NCBI GenBank assembly: GCA_029747585.1
Contig: JAPEVF010000644.1
Location: 1-26,106 of the forward strand
Reading direction: 5' to 3'
Origin: Pleurotus djamor
Taxonomy: Eukaryota > Basidiomycota > Agaricomycetes > Agaricales > Pleurotaceae
DNA: 26,106 nt
Shown here: piece by piece, positions 10,624 through 19,794 of the stretch
Layout of the letters: each line of letters starts with the position of its first letter
How positions within the stretch are numbered: the first letter of the stretch is position 1
Notes under the pieces: model-generated
What the model was told of the DNA's origin: nothing
What the model saw: the letters and a program-made list of their open reading frames with translations, nothing else
The model's database searches: none
Program-made: the position numbers and the translations under genes

Positions 10624-10980
10624 ATTCCCTGGTTGTGGGGAGCTCAAAAAGGGCCAAGAAAAAGACGAGTTGAATCCATGCTAATCGAGAGTTTTCGATG
10701 TGCCATACTCGCGGACTTGAGTCTACAGGACGGAGTCGCCCTTTAACTCAGGTATCAATCTCATTCAGGTCTACCCCGTCTCGCAATGTACCGTTAACTC
10801 TATTTTTGATATAAAATTCCCCTGCTATCACTGACGAAGCGGAATACCGGGCTGGCCCATGCCCTGTCGAAGACTTCTTAGTGAGCTTCCCCAACACAAT
10901 GCAGCCTTAAAGTTGAAACTCCGCCAAACTCGTCCACGGGATTTACTTCCTGGAGCTCACTTCACCCACCACCACGACCA
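10624..10980. other. Intergenic region upstream of the NTPase-like gene
   Basis: The first 50 bases are the decayed tail of FunK1 copy 3. The rest holds a TATA-like ATATAAAA (about 10810-10817), a FunK1 5' relic (listed separately) and a C/A-rich leader (CACTTCACCCACCACCACGA) directly before the ATG at 10981. Confidence 0.5.
10827..10898 (+). pseudogene. Relic of a fifth FunK1 5' exon
   Basis: Read in frame, these bases give ITDEAEYRAGPCPVEDFLVS, close to the start of copies 3 and 4 (MSDDALWIGPCPVEEFL). The conserved GPCPVE-F core is intact, but the start codon has become ATC and the similarity fades after FPNT. It is a short remnant, probably left by loss of another tandem copy, and lies only about 80 bases before the NTPase-like gene. 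Confidence 0.7.
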
Positions 10981-13900
10981 ATGCAACCTACGATGCCTAG
11001 TACAGAGTTGGAATCGCCACTCCCTGAGCTTTTGAAATGGATAGAATCTCCGCCAGGCGCCCTCTTTTTCATGACCTTCCGCAATATGATACCCGATGGT
11101 GGAGACGAGGAACGTCGCGTGCTCCAGGTCGTTTTTGATGCATACGCAACACCTGAAGTATCGAAGGCGATCTCGGGCCAATTCAACGAGAAAGTGCTGG
11201 CACCCATGTCTACGCTTAAGAAATTGAACAAGGATTATCCAGCTTCAAGCCCTGAATCTGACTATAACCTCCTAATCAAAATGTTTCCGGAACGTAGGTC
11301 GAACAGTGCACACCCTCACTGAGCAACCCACATCCCCTAATCTTAACTCCATCCATAGGAACAGACGGTTGGTACATTTTCTCGCTTCCCCATAGACGTA
11401 GAGTCGCGCTCATCCATAGCTCTGAAGAATATAGTCAGGCCTTTAATGAAGCTTTCTGTTTCGGGTGGAATAAAGACTTCCAAGGAATTGCCGACGAAGC
11501 ACTTTGGGAGTACATCGTTTATCACTATCAACTCAAATTCACGTCAAATTCAACATGCGCCAACTACCTAACGATATTCCAGTCCACCGGTGCGGGGAGC
11601 TCAAGACTGATTGACCAGTTATCGAAGACCCGTTTCATAATCACCATGTGTTTTCTCCCACCAGGATCAGCTGGTACGCTTTCCTCCCAATTCCAGCCGT
11701 TATTATAACATACTTTCAACAGGTTATCCACCATGCGATACGCTTGTGCGTGAATACCTGCTAACGTGTACCGACTCCGAGTCCAAGTCATACGTACGAA
11801 TCGTTGCGTTCCTCATTGCACTCTTGGAGCGTATCACACGATTAATACGCGAAGACGAGAGATACGTCCACACCAACTCTTACGCAGAGGCAGCGAATCT
11901 CTTTCGTGAGGACATGAAGGCTGATATGACTTCGGTTCATGGAAAGTTTCGCCAGGAATTTTTTGCCAGTGTGGTACGGTCTGCTACGGCGAAACTTCAA
12001 GAGACGCAAGGCGAGGTATGTAATTCTCTCCTGTTTGCTCAGATGGTCATCTGAAGAAATGGTTAGAATGTGAATGATCCGTTCACGGCGAGTACAAGTG
12101 GCCCTAGCCCAGGACATGAGTTGTCGGAGGTGGTGTCAGTAAACACAGCCCCTCAGGAAGCAGGAATCGATCGTCGAGAACAGAAGTTAACTCCCAGCAA
12201 TCTGCTTGCATCGCTTAGGAAGGCATGCATCGAGGCTGTAGATGCGTTGAGGCAAAAGCCTGATGCCCCTTCGATGGAGCCAGCCATCCTCTTGTCTTTC
12301 GACGAAGCCCATGAACTCACCGAGCGCACAAATATGTCTTCTTCTCCATATGTGTTGATCCGAAGGGCACTCCAAAACTGTATCCCCTGTGCCATCTACA
12401 CTGTGTTTCTTTCCACACATCGAAATTCCACATTGTCCACGAACCCACCCAGTAACGTTCTCATCGAGGACTTCGTGGAACCCGTCCCGTATAGTGATCT
12501 CGGGTTTGACTACCTCGCTATTCCGACGAAACTTGGTAGTGGCGACATGAAACTCGGGCTTAGATACATAGAAGAGGAAGTCGATAATCTGTCCCTGGAC
12601 TTCCTCACTTCAACTTGGTGGATGACTCGACTTGGGCGCCCATTGTATGGTCCATTTCGACTGCAATAAACCCTGGACTAACACGGTCAATGGCAGATTC
12701 GGCGCGGTGTATGACAGTGGGATAACAAAGGTGAAGAACATGATAGTGAGGTTCGTCGCGCAGAAACTACTCAACGTTCCGACAATTACGTCGGTCGATT
12801 CCCTCGACGAATTGAACGAACACCAAATATTGGCATGCCTTGGTTCTCGTCTTCCAATCGAATTTGTTGCTGCCAGTGACTCTAGTGACGGCGCAGAACT
12901 CGCCCAGATCGGAGAGCATCTCAGAATCTGCCTCAGGCCTGAGGACCCGCGAAACTCTGAAACCATGGTGTCGGTTGCCTCCTCCGAGCCCATCGTATCA
13001 GAAGCTGCCGCTCTCATCATGAATACGAAGAGCCCTTCACCTATCGAAGGCCTGAGGCGGGTTATGAAAACGTTTCCCGTGGAAAAAGGCGACCGCGGCG
13101 AGTACATCATGCTGCTTCTTGCCATTTTAGCTCGGGACAAGGTATTCTTCGATATGAAGGAAAGGAAGGCGAATAAGTTACAGAACGACGATCAAGTGGA
13201 GAGTGGACGCACGAAAATTCGAGCCCACAGGTCGGGCGGAGTTTATCAATCAGATGATAGGCGTGTGATCCTTGTTAAGGACTTCATCAATGCTCTCATC
13301 ACGATACCAGGGAAGGGGGAAGAGAAGAATCTGGATGAAGAAAACATGACGGAGAGCGTTAAATACGGAGTTGAAGATGAAGACCAAGAGTCGTACGAAG
13401 CTTTACGGCAGCTGGCAGAAGATTCCCCTAATGCTTCGATGCATTTCAACCATTTCATTCGACCATATGACCGAGGCGTACTTTACAAAACCCTCCTCTT
13501 ATTGCAAATAGCACGGGGCGCAGGGTTACTTTCTCCAGTCGATGCGCCAGAAATCGACGCCGTCATCCCGGCCTTGCTTGACAACGTCAACGTGCACTTG
13601 GAGGATCTCATGCTCGTTCTCTTCTGTGTGAAGAACAATCCACAGTATACAGATCGACCTGACAATGCACTGTTCGAGGAAATGGACCCGTATGAGATTG
13701 GAGTGCTGCACCAAAGGGACCCCGCGGTCCCACTCATCTGCATAGTAATGGCACTGGCATCGCCAAAGCCTGGGGTTTCCATTGTCCGGGTCGAGAAATC
13801 AGACGCTTACCCTGCCGTTCGGTATCACATCTGGGTCGCTGGTGTCTCGGATGCGTACTATGGTCCCATNAAAAAAGGACGAGCAATCGATATGGAAAGC

Positions 13901-14090
13901 CGCCGTGGACACTTCCAGGGATCGTCTCAGACCATGGCAATTTCCGCCATTGGCCATCGTTCGGTTCGGCGAGCCCGGAGACGCAGGAGAGTACGCTGTC
14001 AATAGGCATGTAGCGGGTAAAGTAGTTGAGGAAGCGCTGAGGCCCTCCAAAGGAAAAGGAAAAGACGGAGGAAAGGAGGAACGTAGCTGA
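10981..14090 (+). CDS. Large P-loop NTPase-like protein with degenerate Walker A (agaricomycete family)
   Basis: Exons 10981-11293, 11359-11673, 11723-12015, 12067-12644 and 12697-14090 give about 963 residues if the ambiguous base at 13870 is an extra base. It resembles a family of large uncharacterised proteins common in mushroom-forming fungi, which share a P-loop, a DEAH box and a GRPLFG block with the NTPase part of Crinkler-type proteins. Seen here: IFQSTGAGSSRLIDQLSK at about 178-195, a Walker A-like loop in which Ser185 stands where Lys is expected; GYPPCDTLVREYL; AILLSFDEAHELT, a Walker B-like motif at about 380-392 with Asp386-His389; IYTVFLSTHR; WWMTRLGRPLFGAVYDSG across the fourth splice; and SEPIVSEAAALIM. 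The C-terminus is basic. Without the Walker lysine, ATP hydrolysis is doubtful. The frame past 13870 (DEQSIWKAAVD..PWQFPPLAIVRFG) is family-like, so the change of frame there is probably an assembly fault. Function is unknown. Confidence 0.82.
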
Positions 14091-14405
14091 CAGAGGGCGA
14101 CGTCGCAGAGTCCAGTAGACTCGGGTGGGGAACCGGCGCAGTTATGTGCAGACAGTGGCTAGGTCTCAGGCAAGGGAGAGTAAGGAGCAAATGACAGGCA
14201 GAGCAAAGGAAGGAATCTCACCATCGATGAATAAATAGCCCACATTCCTCATAGTTCTGATGCAAGAGCATCGGAAAATAACAAGTCGTTATCATCATTA
14301 TGAAAGTATACACTTATTGGATCGTAAGAACCTCTAAAACATTAGAACATTAGCCATCCAGCTACAGGTATATATAGGTATCAGTATCGCTGAAGATCAC
14401 ATTCT
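14091..14405. other. Convergent 3' intergenic region
   Basis: About 315 bases lie between the stops of the NTPase-like gene and LCB1. The region is purine-rich at first, then AT-rich with a TATATATA-like run near 14370. It probably holds both 3' untranslated regions. I see no gene. Confidence 0.55.
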
Positions 14406-16325
14406 CTAAGGCCTCTTAGCCGCAACCTTAGCGACAGCAGCCTTGATAACGGCGCAAGCCTTCTCAATCTCTTTCTTCGTCAGACCACCACCACCTTGTC
14501 CGCTATTCCCACCACTGATGCTGACCTTGATACTCGGCTTGGGTTCGTTGACTTCTTGTCCCCTTAGACGTTTCGCACGCGTGAGGAAAACACCCTGAGC
14601 GAGAGCTTCATCAACGATCTCTTGCAGGATACCCTCTTCAAAGGCTATCTGCGAAGGGGATGGCTGAGAAGCTGATATCGGCGACTGGAAGGTCTGCTTG
14701 GATGAGCTATTGGAGGTTCGGGTGTTGATGGTGAGTGCAGGGGCAGAGAGTGCGGCGGATGGGTGCAAGAGACCGCCTTTGGTAGGTGTGGCTTCGGGAG
14801 AACCCACAGACGAACGCCAGAAGCTGTCCTTTAGTTGAATATGGATAAGGGGACTGGCTGGGTGACTGGGAATAGTGATTCCGTCAACCTTGTCAAGGAT
14901 GGATCGAGCGATGCGGGTGTTCTCCTGAAGGGACTCGAGGATGGACGGAGTGGAGGACAAGAGCTGGATGGCCTCTGTGGCTGAGACGGCGAGGAGAGCA
15001 GGGAGAGACGCAGAGAAGACGAAAGCCATGCCATTGCTACGCTATGGGATCGTCAGGACCAAGGATTTCTCAGTAGACTGATATTGGTACTAACCTGATG
15101 GTCGATCACAGCCTGGTTTCCGGCGCAGAATCCTCCACCGGCACCAAGACCAATAGCGGCGGAGGCGACGATCATATCAACTTTGGTGGCCTGTGGAATC
15201 GTTTAGAGATATGTATCAAGCTTGCGTGCACAATGTTACTCACAGGGACGTTGTATAGCTCGGTGAGTCCACGACCAGTTCGTCCAACAGTTCCGAAAGA
15301 CATACTCTCCTCGAGGATCAACCGGTATTTATACTTCTGCTTCAGCTCGATCAACTTGGGTAGATCGACCATAGCGCCATCACGTTCAAAAATACCCTCA
15401 GTGACAATGTATTTGGCAGAAACCTTCCTCGAGCCGAATCCAAGCATGCGTGCGAAGCGGCTGAGGCACCCACGCCTACGGAGGCGTCGCTTCTCTTCCT
15501 TCTCCAGAGTCATTAGAACCTCTTCGAGGCTGGCCAAGTCATTGTGCTCGAACCATCGAACATTTGCGCGGGAAATTTCAATACCCTTGCGTATGGCGAA
15601 ATTGCAATGTTTGTCAGCAATGATAAGGTCACCGCGCTTGCAAAAGGCAGGAATGACGGATTCGGTAGTGGCCATGGATTGAGCGTAGAGGATAGCGGCT
15701 TCGGTTCCAAGGAAGGAAGCGACAGTTTCTTCGAATTTCGTGTGGACATCAATCGTACCATAAAAACCGGAGGGTCCACAACTTCCGAGACCGTAGCGCC
15801 GAAGAGTATCGATAGCAAGGGACTTGATGTGCTCATTTCCTGCGAGACCGGTGAAGTTGTAGCTAGCGAGGTTAAGGACGGGTTTATTTGATTTGGTGAG
15901 TCGGGGTTTGGCGCCGTTAGGACCAGAAATGATAGAGACAGACGCGAGCTCGTTCGTCTCCTCAGCCGTCAACGGGGGAGACAACGGCTCTGGGGTCCAT
16001 TCATGAACGAGTTCGTCAATTTCCTTCCGTACAGCCGTCAACAAGACATCACACGACAAGTATCTCAACTCACCTTCTCACTGAATTCTATGAAATGCTT
16101 CTGCTGTTTTTCGTTCCTCGTACGACTCTGCAGCAGCGTCCGAATGGCAAAAATAACCAAGATGAGCTCTAGAATGGTGCGACCGGGATCGTTCTGGTGC
16201 GAACTCTTGACATATCGCGCGATAACGGCCGAACCAGGGACTTTATAGAAGGCAGTTTCGAGAGATGAGAGAGAGTACGCCAGGAAGGCGAAAAGAGGAT
16301 CGAGCGACTGTGGAGGTGTAGCCAT
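14406..16325 (-). CDS. LCB1: Serine palmitoyltransferase subunit 1 (LCB1)
   Basis: LCB1 is the non-catalytic partner of LCB2 in serine palmitoyltransferase, which joins serine and palmitoyl-CoA in the first step of sphingolipid synthesis at the endoplasmic reticulum. Exons on the minus strand are 16325-16074, 16023-15244, 15190-15095 and 15041-14406, all in phase, giving 587 residues. A membrane segment is visible at about residues 50-65 (TILELILVIFAIRTLL). The fold-type I aminotransferase body follows with NLASYNFTGL, RYGLGSCGPSGFYGTIDVH (Cys166, the position equivalent to the human SPTLC1 Cys changed in sensory neuropathy), LILEESMSFGTVGRTGRG, AAIGLGAGGGFCAGNQAV and SNGMAFVFSASLPA. As expected for LCB1, no PLP lysine of the LCB2 type is seen. 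A Ser/Thr-rich insert lies in the C-terminal part. The gene shares a divergent promoter with PCNA. Assignment is very secure. Confidence 0.97.
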
Positions 16326-16771
16326 CTCTAGTAACCGTTAGGATGACCGTCCGGAAAGAAGGAGGTTGAGAGGCAGCAAGAGCGCAGCAAACAGATTTTC
16401 GAATTTTCGAGCTGCCCTGAATTCTTACATAAATCGTATTACGAGCTGATAGGGGTGCTAGGAGCCTGAAAGTCGGTGGATCAGTAGTCGAGGCAGGTGA
16501 ATGCGAGAGATAATCGGACTAGCGATAGAGCATGATGGGGGAAAGAAAGAAAGAGTTGAGCAGCGACCTGAGTGCTCGACGTTGGGACTTTATACAATTT
16601 TCTGCCCAGTATCGACGCCGTCATTGCTTGGTCCTATTTATCGCGTAGCGCGACTGATAAATAGGCATCAACTAACACGAGCACCCACCCGCGTCGCGTG
16701 CGCGTCTCCCTTGTACTCTTTGCACCTTCACCTTCATCCATCGCGATTCCTCCTCCTCCCCTACCTTGAAT
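16326..16771. promoter_or_regulatory. Divergent LCB1/PCNA promoter with ACGCG elements
   Basis: About 446 bases separate the two ATGs. On the PCNA side the sequence CGCGT (ACGCG on the other strand) occurs at 16642-16646, 16690-16694, 16695-16699 and 16701-16705. ACGCG is the core of the MBF/DSC1 cell-cycle box that controls S-phase genes, including PCNA, in yeasts. The leader before the PCNA ATG is C/T-rich. That the sites act here is inferred. Confidence 0.6.
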
Positions 16772-18096
16772 ATGTTGGAAGCAAAACTCCAAGAAGCAGG
16801 TCTCCTCAAAAAACTGCTAGATGGTACTGTCGCCTCATCGTCTTCTTACTTGTGAAGTTTGATTTATCTTTGGTTTTTCGCGTTAGCCATCAAAGAGCTC
16901 GTCACGGACGCGAACTTTGACTGTAATGAGGAGGGACTCAATCTTCAAGCTATGGACAACTCGCACGTCGCGCTCGTTGTCGTGAAGGTCGAGTCGACTG
17001 GGTTCAAGAAGTATCGCTGCGATCGACCAATTCCATTGGGTGTCAACCTCAACTCCCTTACAAAAGTTCTCAAATGCGCCAAAGACGATGATCAATGCAC
17101 GCTCAAGGCTGATGATGGTGGCGACTTGCTGAGTCTGATGTACGAAGCCAAATGTGAGTTAGCGAACGCGACAACTTTTTGCGTAATTGCTGATTCGACG
17201 TTTCGTTTATAGCGTCAGATCGTATCGCTGAATACGAGATGAAGCTCATGGATATCGATGCCGAGCAGCTGGGTATCCCAGACACAGACTACGACGCTCG
17301 CGTTACGCTGCCCTCTGGGGAATTCACACGCATCGTCCGAGATCTCAGCCTGTTGGGCGAGAGTGTTCGTATCGAAGTCAACAAAGAAGGTGTTCGCTTT
17401 ATCAGTGAAGGCGAGGCTGCCAACGGTAGCATCCTTCTCAAGCCTAGCGAGGGTGCCGTGAAGATCGGAGACGACGAGAACGAAGATGAAGACGAGAATG
17501 AAGACGAGGATGAGGACAAGCCCAAAAAGAAGAAGAAAAGCGACAAAAAAGGGAAGAAGGTGAAGAAAGAGGTTTCGGACGATGTCGAGATGGACGGTGA
17601 TGACGACGATGAAGAGTTCAAAGCTAAGAGTGAGGATGAAGGCGAAGAAGAGAAGGATGAAGAAGACGAAGAAGACGAGTCTGAAAGCAGCAGCAAGAAG
17701 CGCAAGAAGGCGAGCTCTTCCAAGGTCTGTCTTCCGCTTCCATACCGTCAAAACTGAACTGACACCCTTTCGTGGTTCACAGTCAAAGAAGCCTTCCAAG
17801 AAGGCGCGTACAAAGAAAGACAAGGATGAGGACGACTATGCCGGCGGTGTCAAGATTGAGATGAACCAAGGCGTTACCTTGACTTTCTCCCTCAAGTACC
17901 TCGTCAACTTCTCGAAAAGCTCTAGCTTGAGCGACACCACACAACTCATGATGAGCAACGACGTGCCCCTACTCGTGAGTTTCTGCTCTTACAACCTTTC
18001 GTGTGCCATCCCCACAATTCCGCCCTTTAGGTCGCGTACAATTTCTCTTCGGGATACATCCGATACTATCTAGCCCCCAAAATCGGAGACGACTAG
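16772..18096 (+). CDS. PCNA: PCNA sliding clamp with a large charged insert
   Basis: PCNA is the trimeric ring that holds replicative polymerases and repair factors on DNA in the nucleus. Exons 16772-16823, 16887-17153, 17213-17724, 17783-17974 and 18031-18096 give 362 residues, against about 258-261 in most eukaryotes. The standard body is well conserved: [34 protein letters not shown], the interdomain connector [47 protein letters not shown] and [10 protein letters not shown] at the end. The extra length is one block at about residues 192-298, between the strands GSILLKPS and GVKIEMNQ, where human PCNA has a loop of roughly 10 residues. It alternates acidic runs with lysine runs and is crossed by the third intron, so it is transcribed as coding sequence on both sides of a proper splice. 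The insert is probably a disordered loop outside the ring. Confidence 0.97.
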
Positions 18097-18343
18097 ACGT
18101 CCCCCTTTTTATAATATTCACGCTTTCCGCTTCCCNATATCATCTACATCATNATGTCTGTATTAAATATGGTTGNTATTCATGATCAAGTTCGTTTGTT
18201 TTCGCTTTGTGTTACCCAATTATATCGTGTCCTCGATCGTGTATTTGCCAGTTCCCAATTTGGGGNCAAAACCAGGTTGCTCTCTTACTTCTTACTTCGC
18301 CCAGCCGTTTGCCAGGGCTCCCACCAAGCAAAAACTGCTCATC
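18097..18343. other. PCNA-SFM1 intergenic region with ambiguous bases
   Basis: About 247 bases hold the PCNA 3' end and the SFM1 promoter. Single undetermined bases lie at 18136, 18153, 18176 and 18266, so the local assembly is weak. I see no gene here. Confidence 0.5.
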
Positions 18344-19422
18344 ATGTTCAACTATGTCATAGGTGAGGATTGAGTCCCTTTACACTGCTTACTCGATTAC
18401 TGAATAATATCTACATAGAACACATGGAAGAAGACGAGCCCGACTCGCAAAAAACCATACCTCCTTGGGTGGAGCTGGAATATGCTGTCAGTACCTCTCA
18501 GCTCCCGTCGAACTACCGATGCTCATCCCATGGATATGAATTTCTAGCATATGAGAATGTTTGCTGGACCGCAAGCCGAAGTCCGATTCACCCATCTATC
18601 CGAATCTTCGTGCAAAACCCTCCAAGACTTATTCTCAGAGTCTTCATCGCCATCCACAGAAAACGTTCGACTAGGCAATGCATCTTGTCACACAGAAGGC
18701 ATCCTAGAATGTATGAAAGAATTCGACGTTCCAATCGATAAAGTCTGTCTTCTGGATCCCAGAGCCGAGAAAGAGTTGTCGCCTGAAGATGGAGATGGGC
18801 GGTTTGAGTGGTTTCTTTTTGGCGTAGGTTGGCTTTTCGTCGTCGATTTCCTCGAGAAAGTGTTGATCTTCTTCTTTTCGATGATTATAGGGAATACTGG
18901 GTGCGCGATGTTCATTGTGCGTCTTCTGATCAAAAGTTCCTGACGAGAGGTAGGTGATGATCCACCTCGAGATCGCACCTCTGAACTACGTGCGATGGGC
19001 TTCCCAAATCGACATCTCGGATCGGTGCAAATGACTACCGATACAGCCCTTGGCGTTACTAAGATAGTAGTGGATGATAAAGGTCAGGGAGAGAATCATC
19101 CAATGGTTCGCATTCCTAAACTGACTACTGCCCATCCATAGTTCCGCTGAAAGACATATCGTTCATCGTAAGCATTGCCTCCCCCTCTCGCTCTTGTGCG
19201 GCGCAGAGACGATGACTTGCCTCAGGATTTCCCTACCATCGTCTTCAATCCCAAAGAAAGCGTTGAAATGCCCTTTCGTAGGTCTTTTCTCGGAGCTCAC
19301 ACCGTGGCTAGATTACCAACATCGATCCAGGATATATCACTGACGATAAAGGCAACCCCCGCCTACCACCAGGCATGCGAGAGCTCCTCCGTGAGGACCT
19401 GAATAAAGGCTTCGAATTTTAA
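18344..19422 (+). CDS. SFM1: SFM1-like SPOUT-family protein arginine methyltransferase
   Basis: Yeast SFM1 is a SPOUT-fold enzyme that uses S-adenosylmethionine to monomethylate an arginine of ribosomal protein uS3 in the cytoplasm. Eight exons are needed: 18344-18362, 18419-18486, 18548-18823, 18891-18900, 18954-19082, 19142-19167, 19226-19277 and 19331-19422. They sum to 672 bases, 223 residues; yeast SFM1 is about 213. Family signatures read across the junctions: MFNYVIEHMEEDEP, PPWVELEYAHM, VRFTHLSE, ASCHTEGILECM, VCLLDPRAEKELSPEDGD, FEWFLFGGILGDDPPRDRTS, MTTDTALGVTKIVVDDK, FPTIVFNPKESVEMPFRY and a C-terminal DLNKGFEF. Exon 4 is only 10 bases (GGAATACTGG), but the GGILGDDPP motif demands it. 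The gene is very intron-dense and follows PCNA on the same strand. Function is by family; the exact target is inferred. Confidence 0.94.
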
Positions 19423-19794
19423 ATCCAAATAAAACCGTAGTCCAGTTAACAGTGTAAGTACAAACACGAGCATGAGCAATAGCTAAAGCTAGAGCAGAAG
19501 GATATGACTAAAAGTACAAACTCCCATACTAGATAATAATACGGGGTTTTAGATAGTATGATCGATGAGGTATCAAAGCGAAATGAAGAGATATTACAGT
19601 ACTCTGCATACACAACACATAGAGTAGAGTTTGGTGAAATTGTTGACCTTGATGAGGAAATGAGGAAAGTGACAGTTGAAAATAGTTACATGAGAGACGC
19701 GTGAAATGATATGGAATGCATGCAAATAAGATGATCTAGCCCGAAGGAATTAGATGAGAGAAGGGAAGGAAGACTGAACAATCATGCATGGGGG
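19423..19794. other. Convergent 3' intergenic region between SFM1 and ATG1
   Basis: About 370 AT- and purine-rich bases lie between two stop codons on opposite strands. AATAAT-like stretches could serve as poly(A) signals. I see no gene, RNA or repeat. Confidence 0.55.

Noticed and set aside
12610..13140. Open frame of 176 codons on the minus strand
   Set aside because: It is antisense to exons of the NTPase-like gene, where the plus strand has family motifs and consistent splice phases.
15172..16068. Separate start for LCB1 at a Met near 16068
   Set aside because: Those codons lie in intron 1; joining 16074 to 16023 gives the expected N-terminal membrane segment and the continuous EIDELVHEW sequence.
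17289..17723. Open frame of 144 codons on the minus strand, almost all Ser and Phe/Leu
   Set aside because: It is the antisense shadow of the acidic/lysine insert of PCNA; GAA/GAT-rich coding gives TTC/ATC-rich Ser and Phe codons on the other strand.
17215..17823. Open frame of 202 codons on the minus strand, rich in Phe, Leu and Val, resembling membrane segments
   Set aside because: It is antisense to PCNA exon 3 and crosses its splice sites; the hydrophobic look comes from the acidic insert read backwards.
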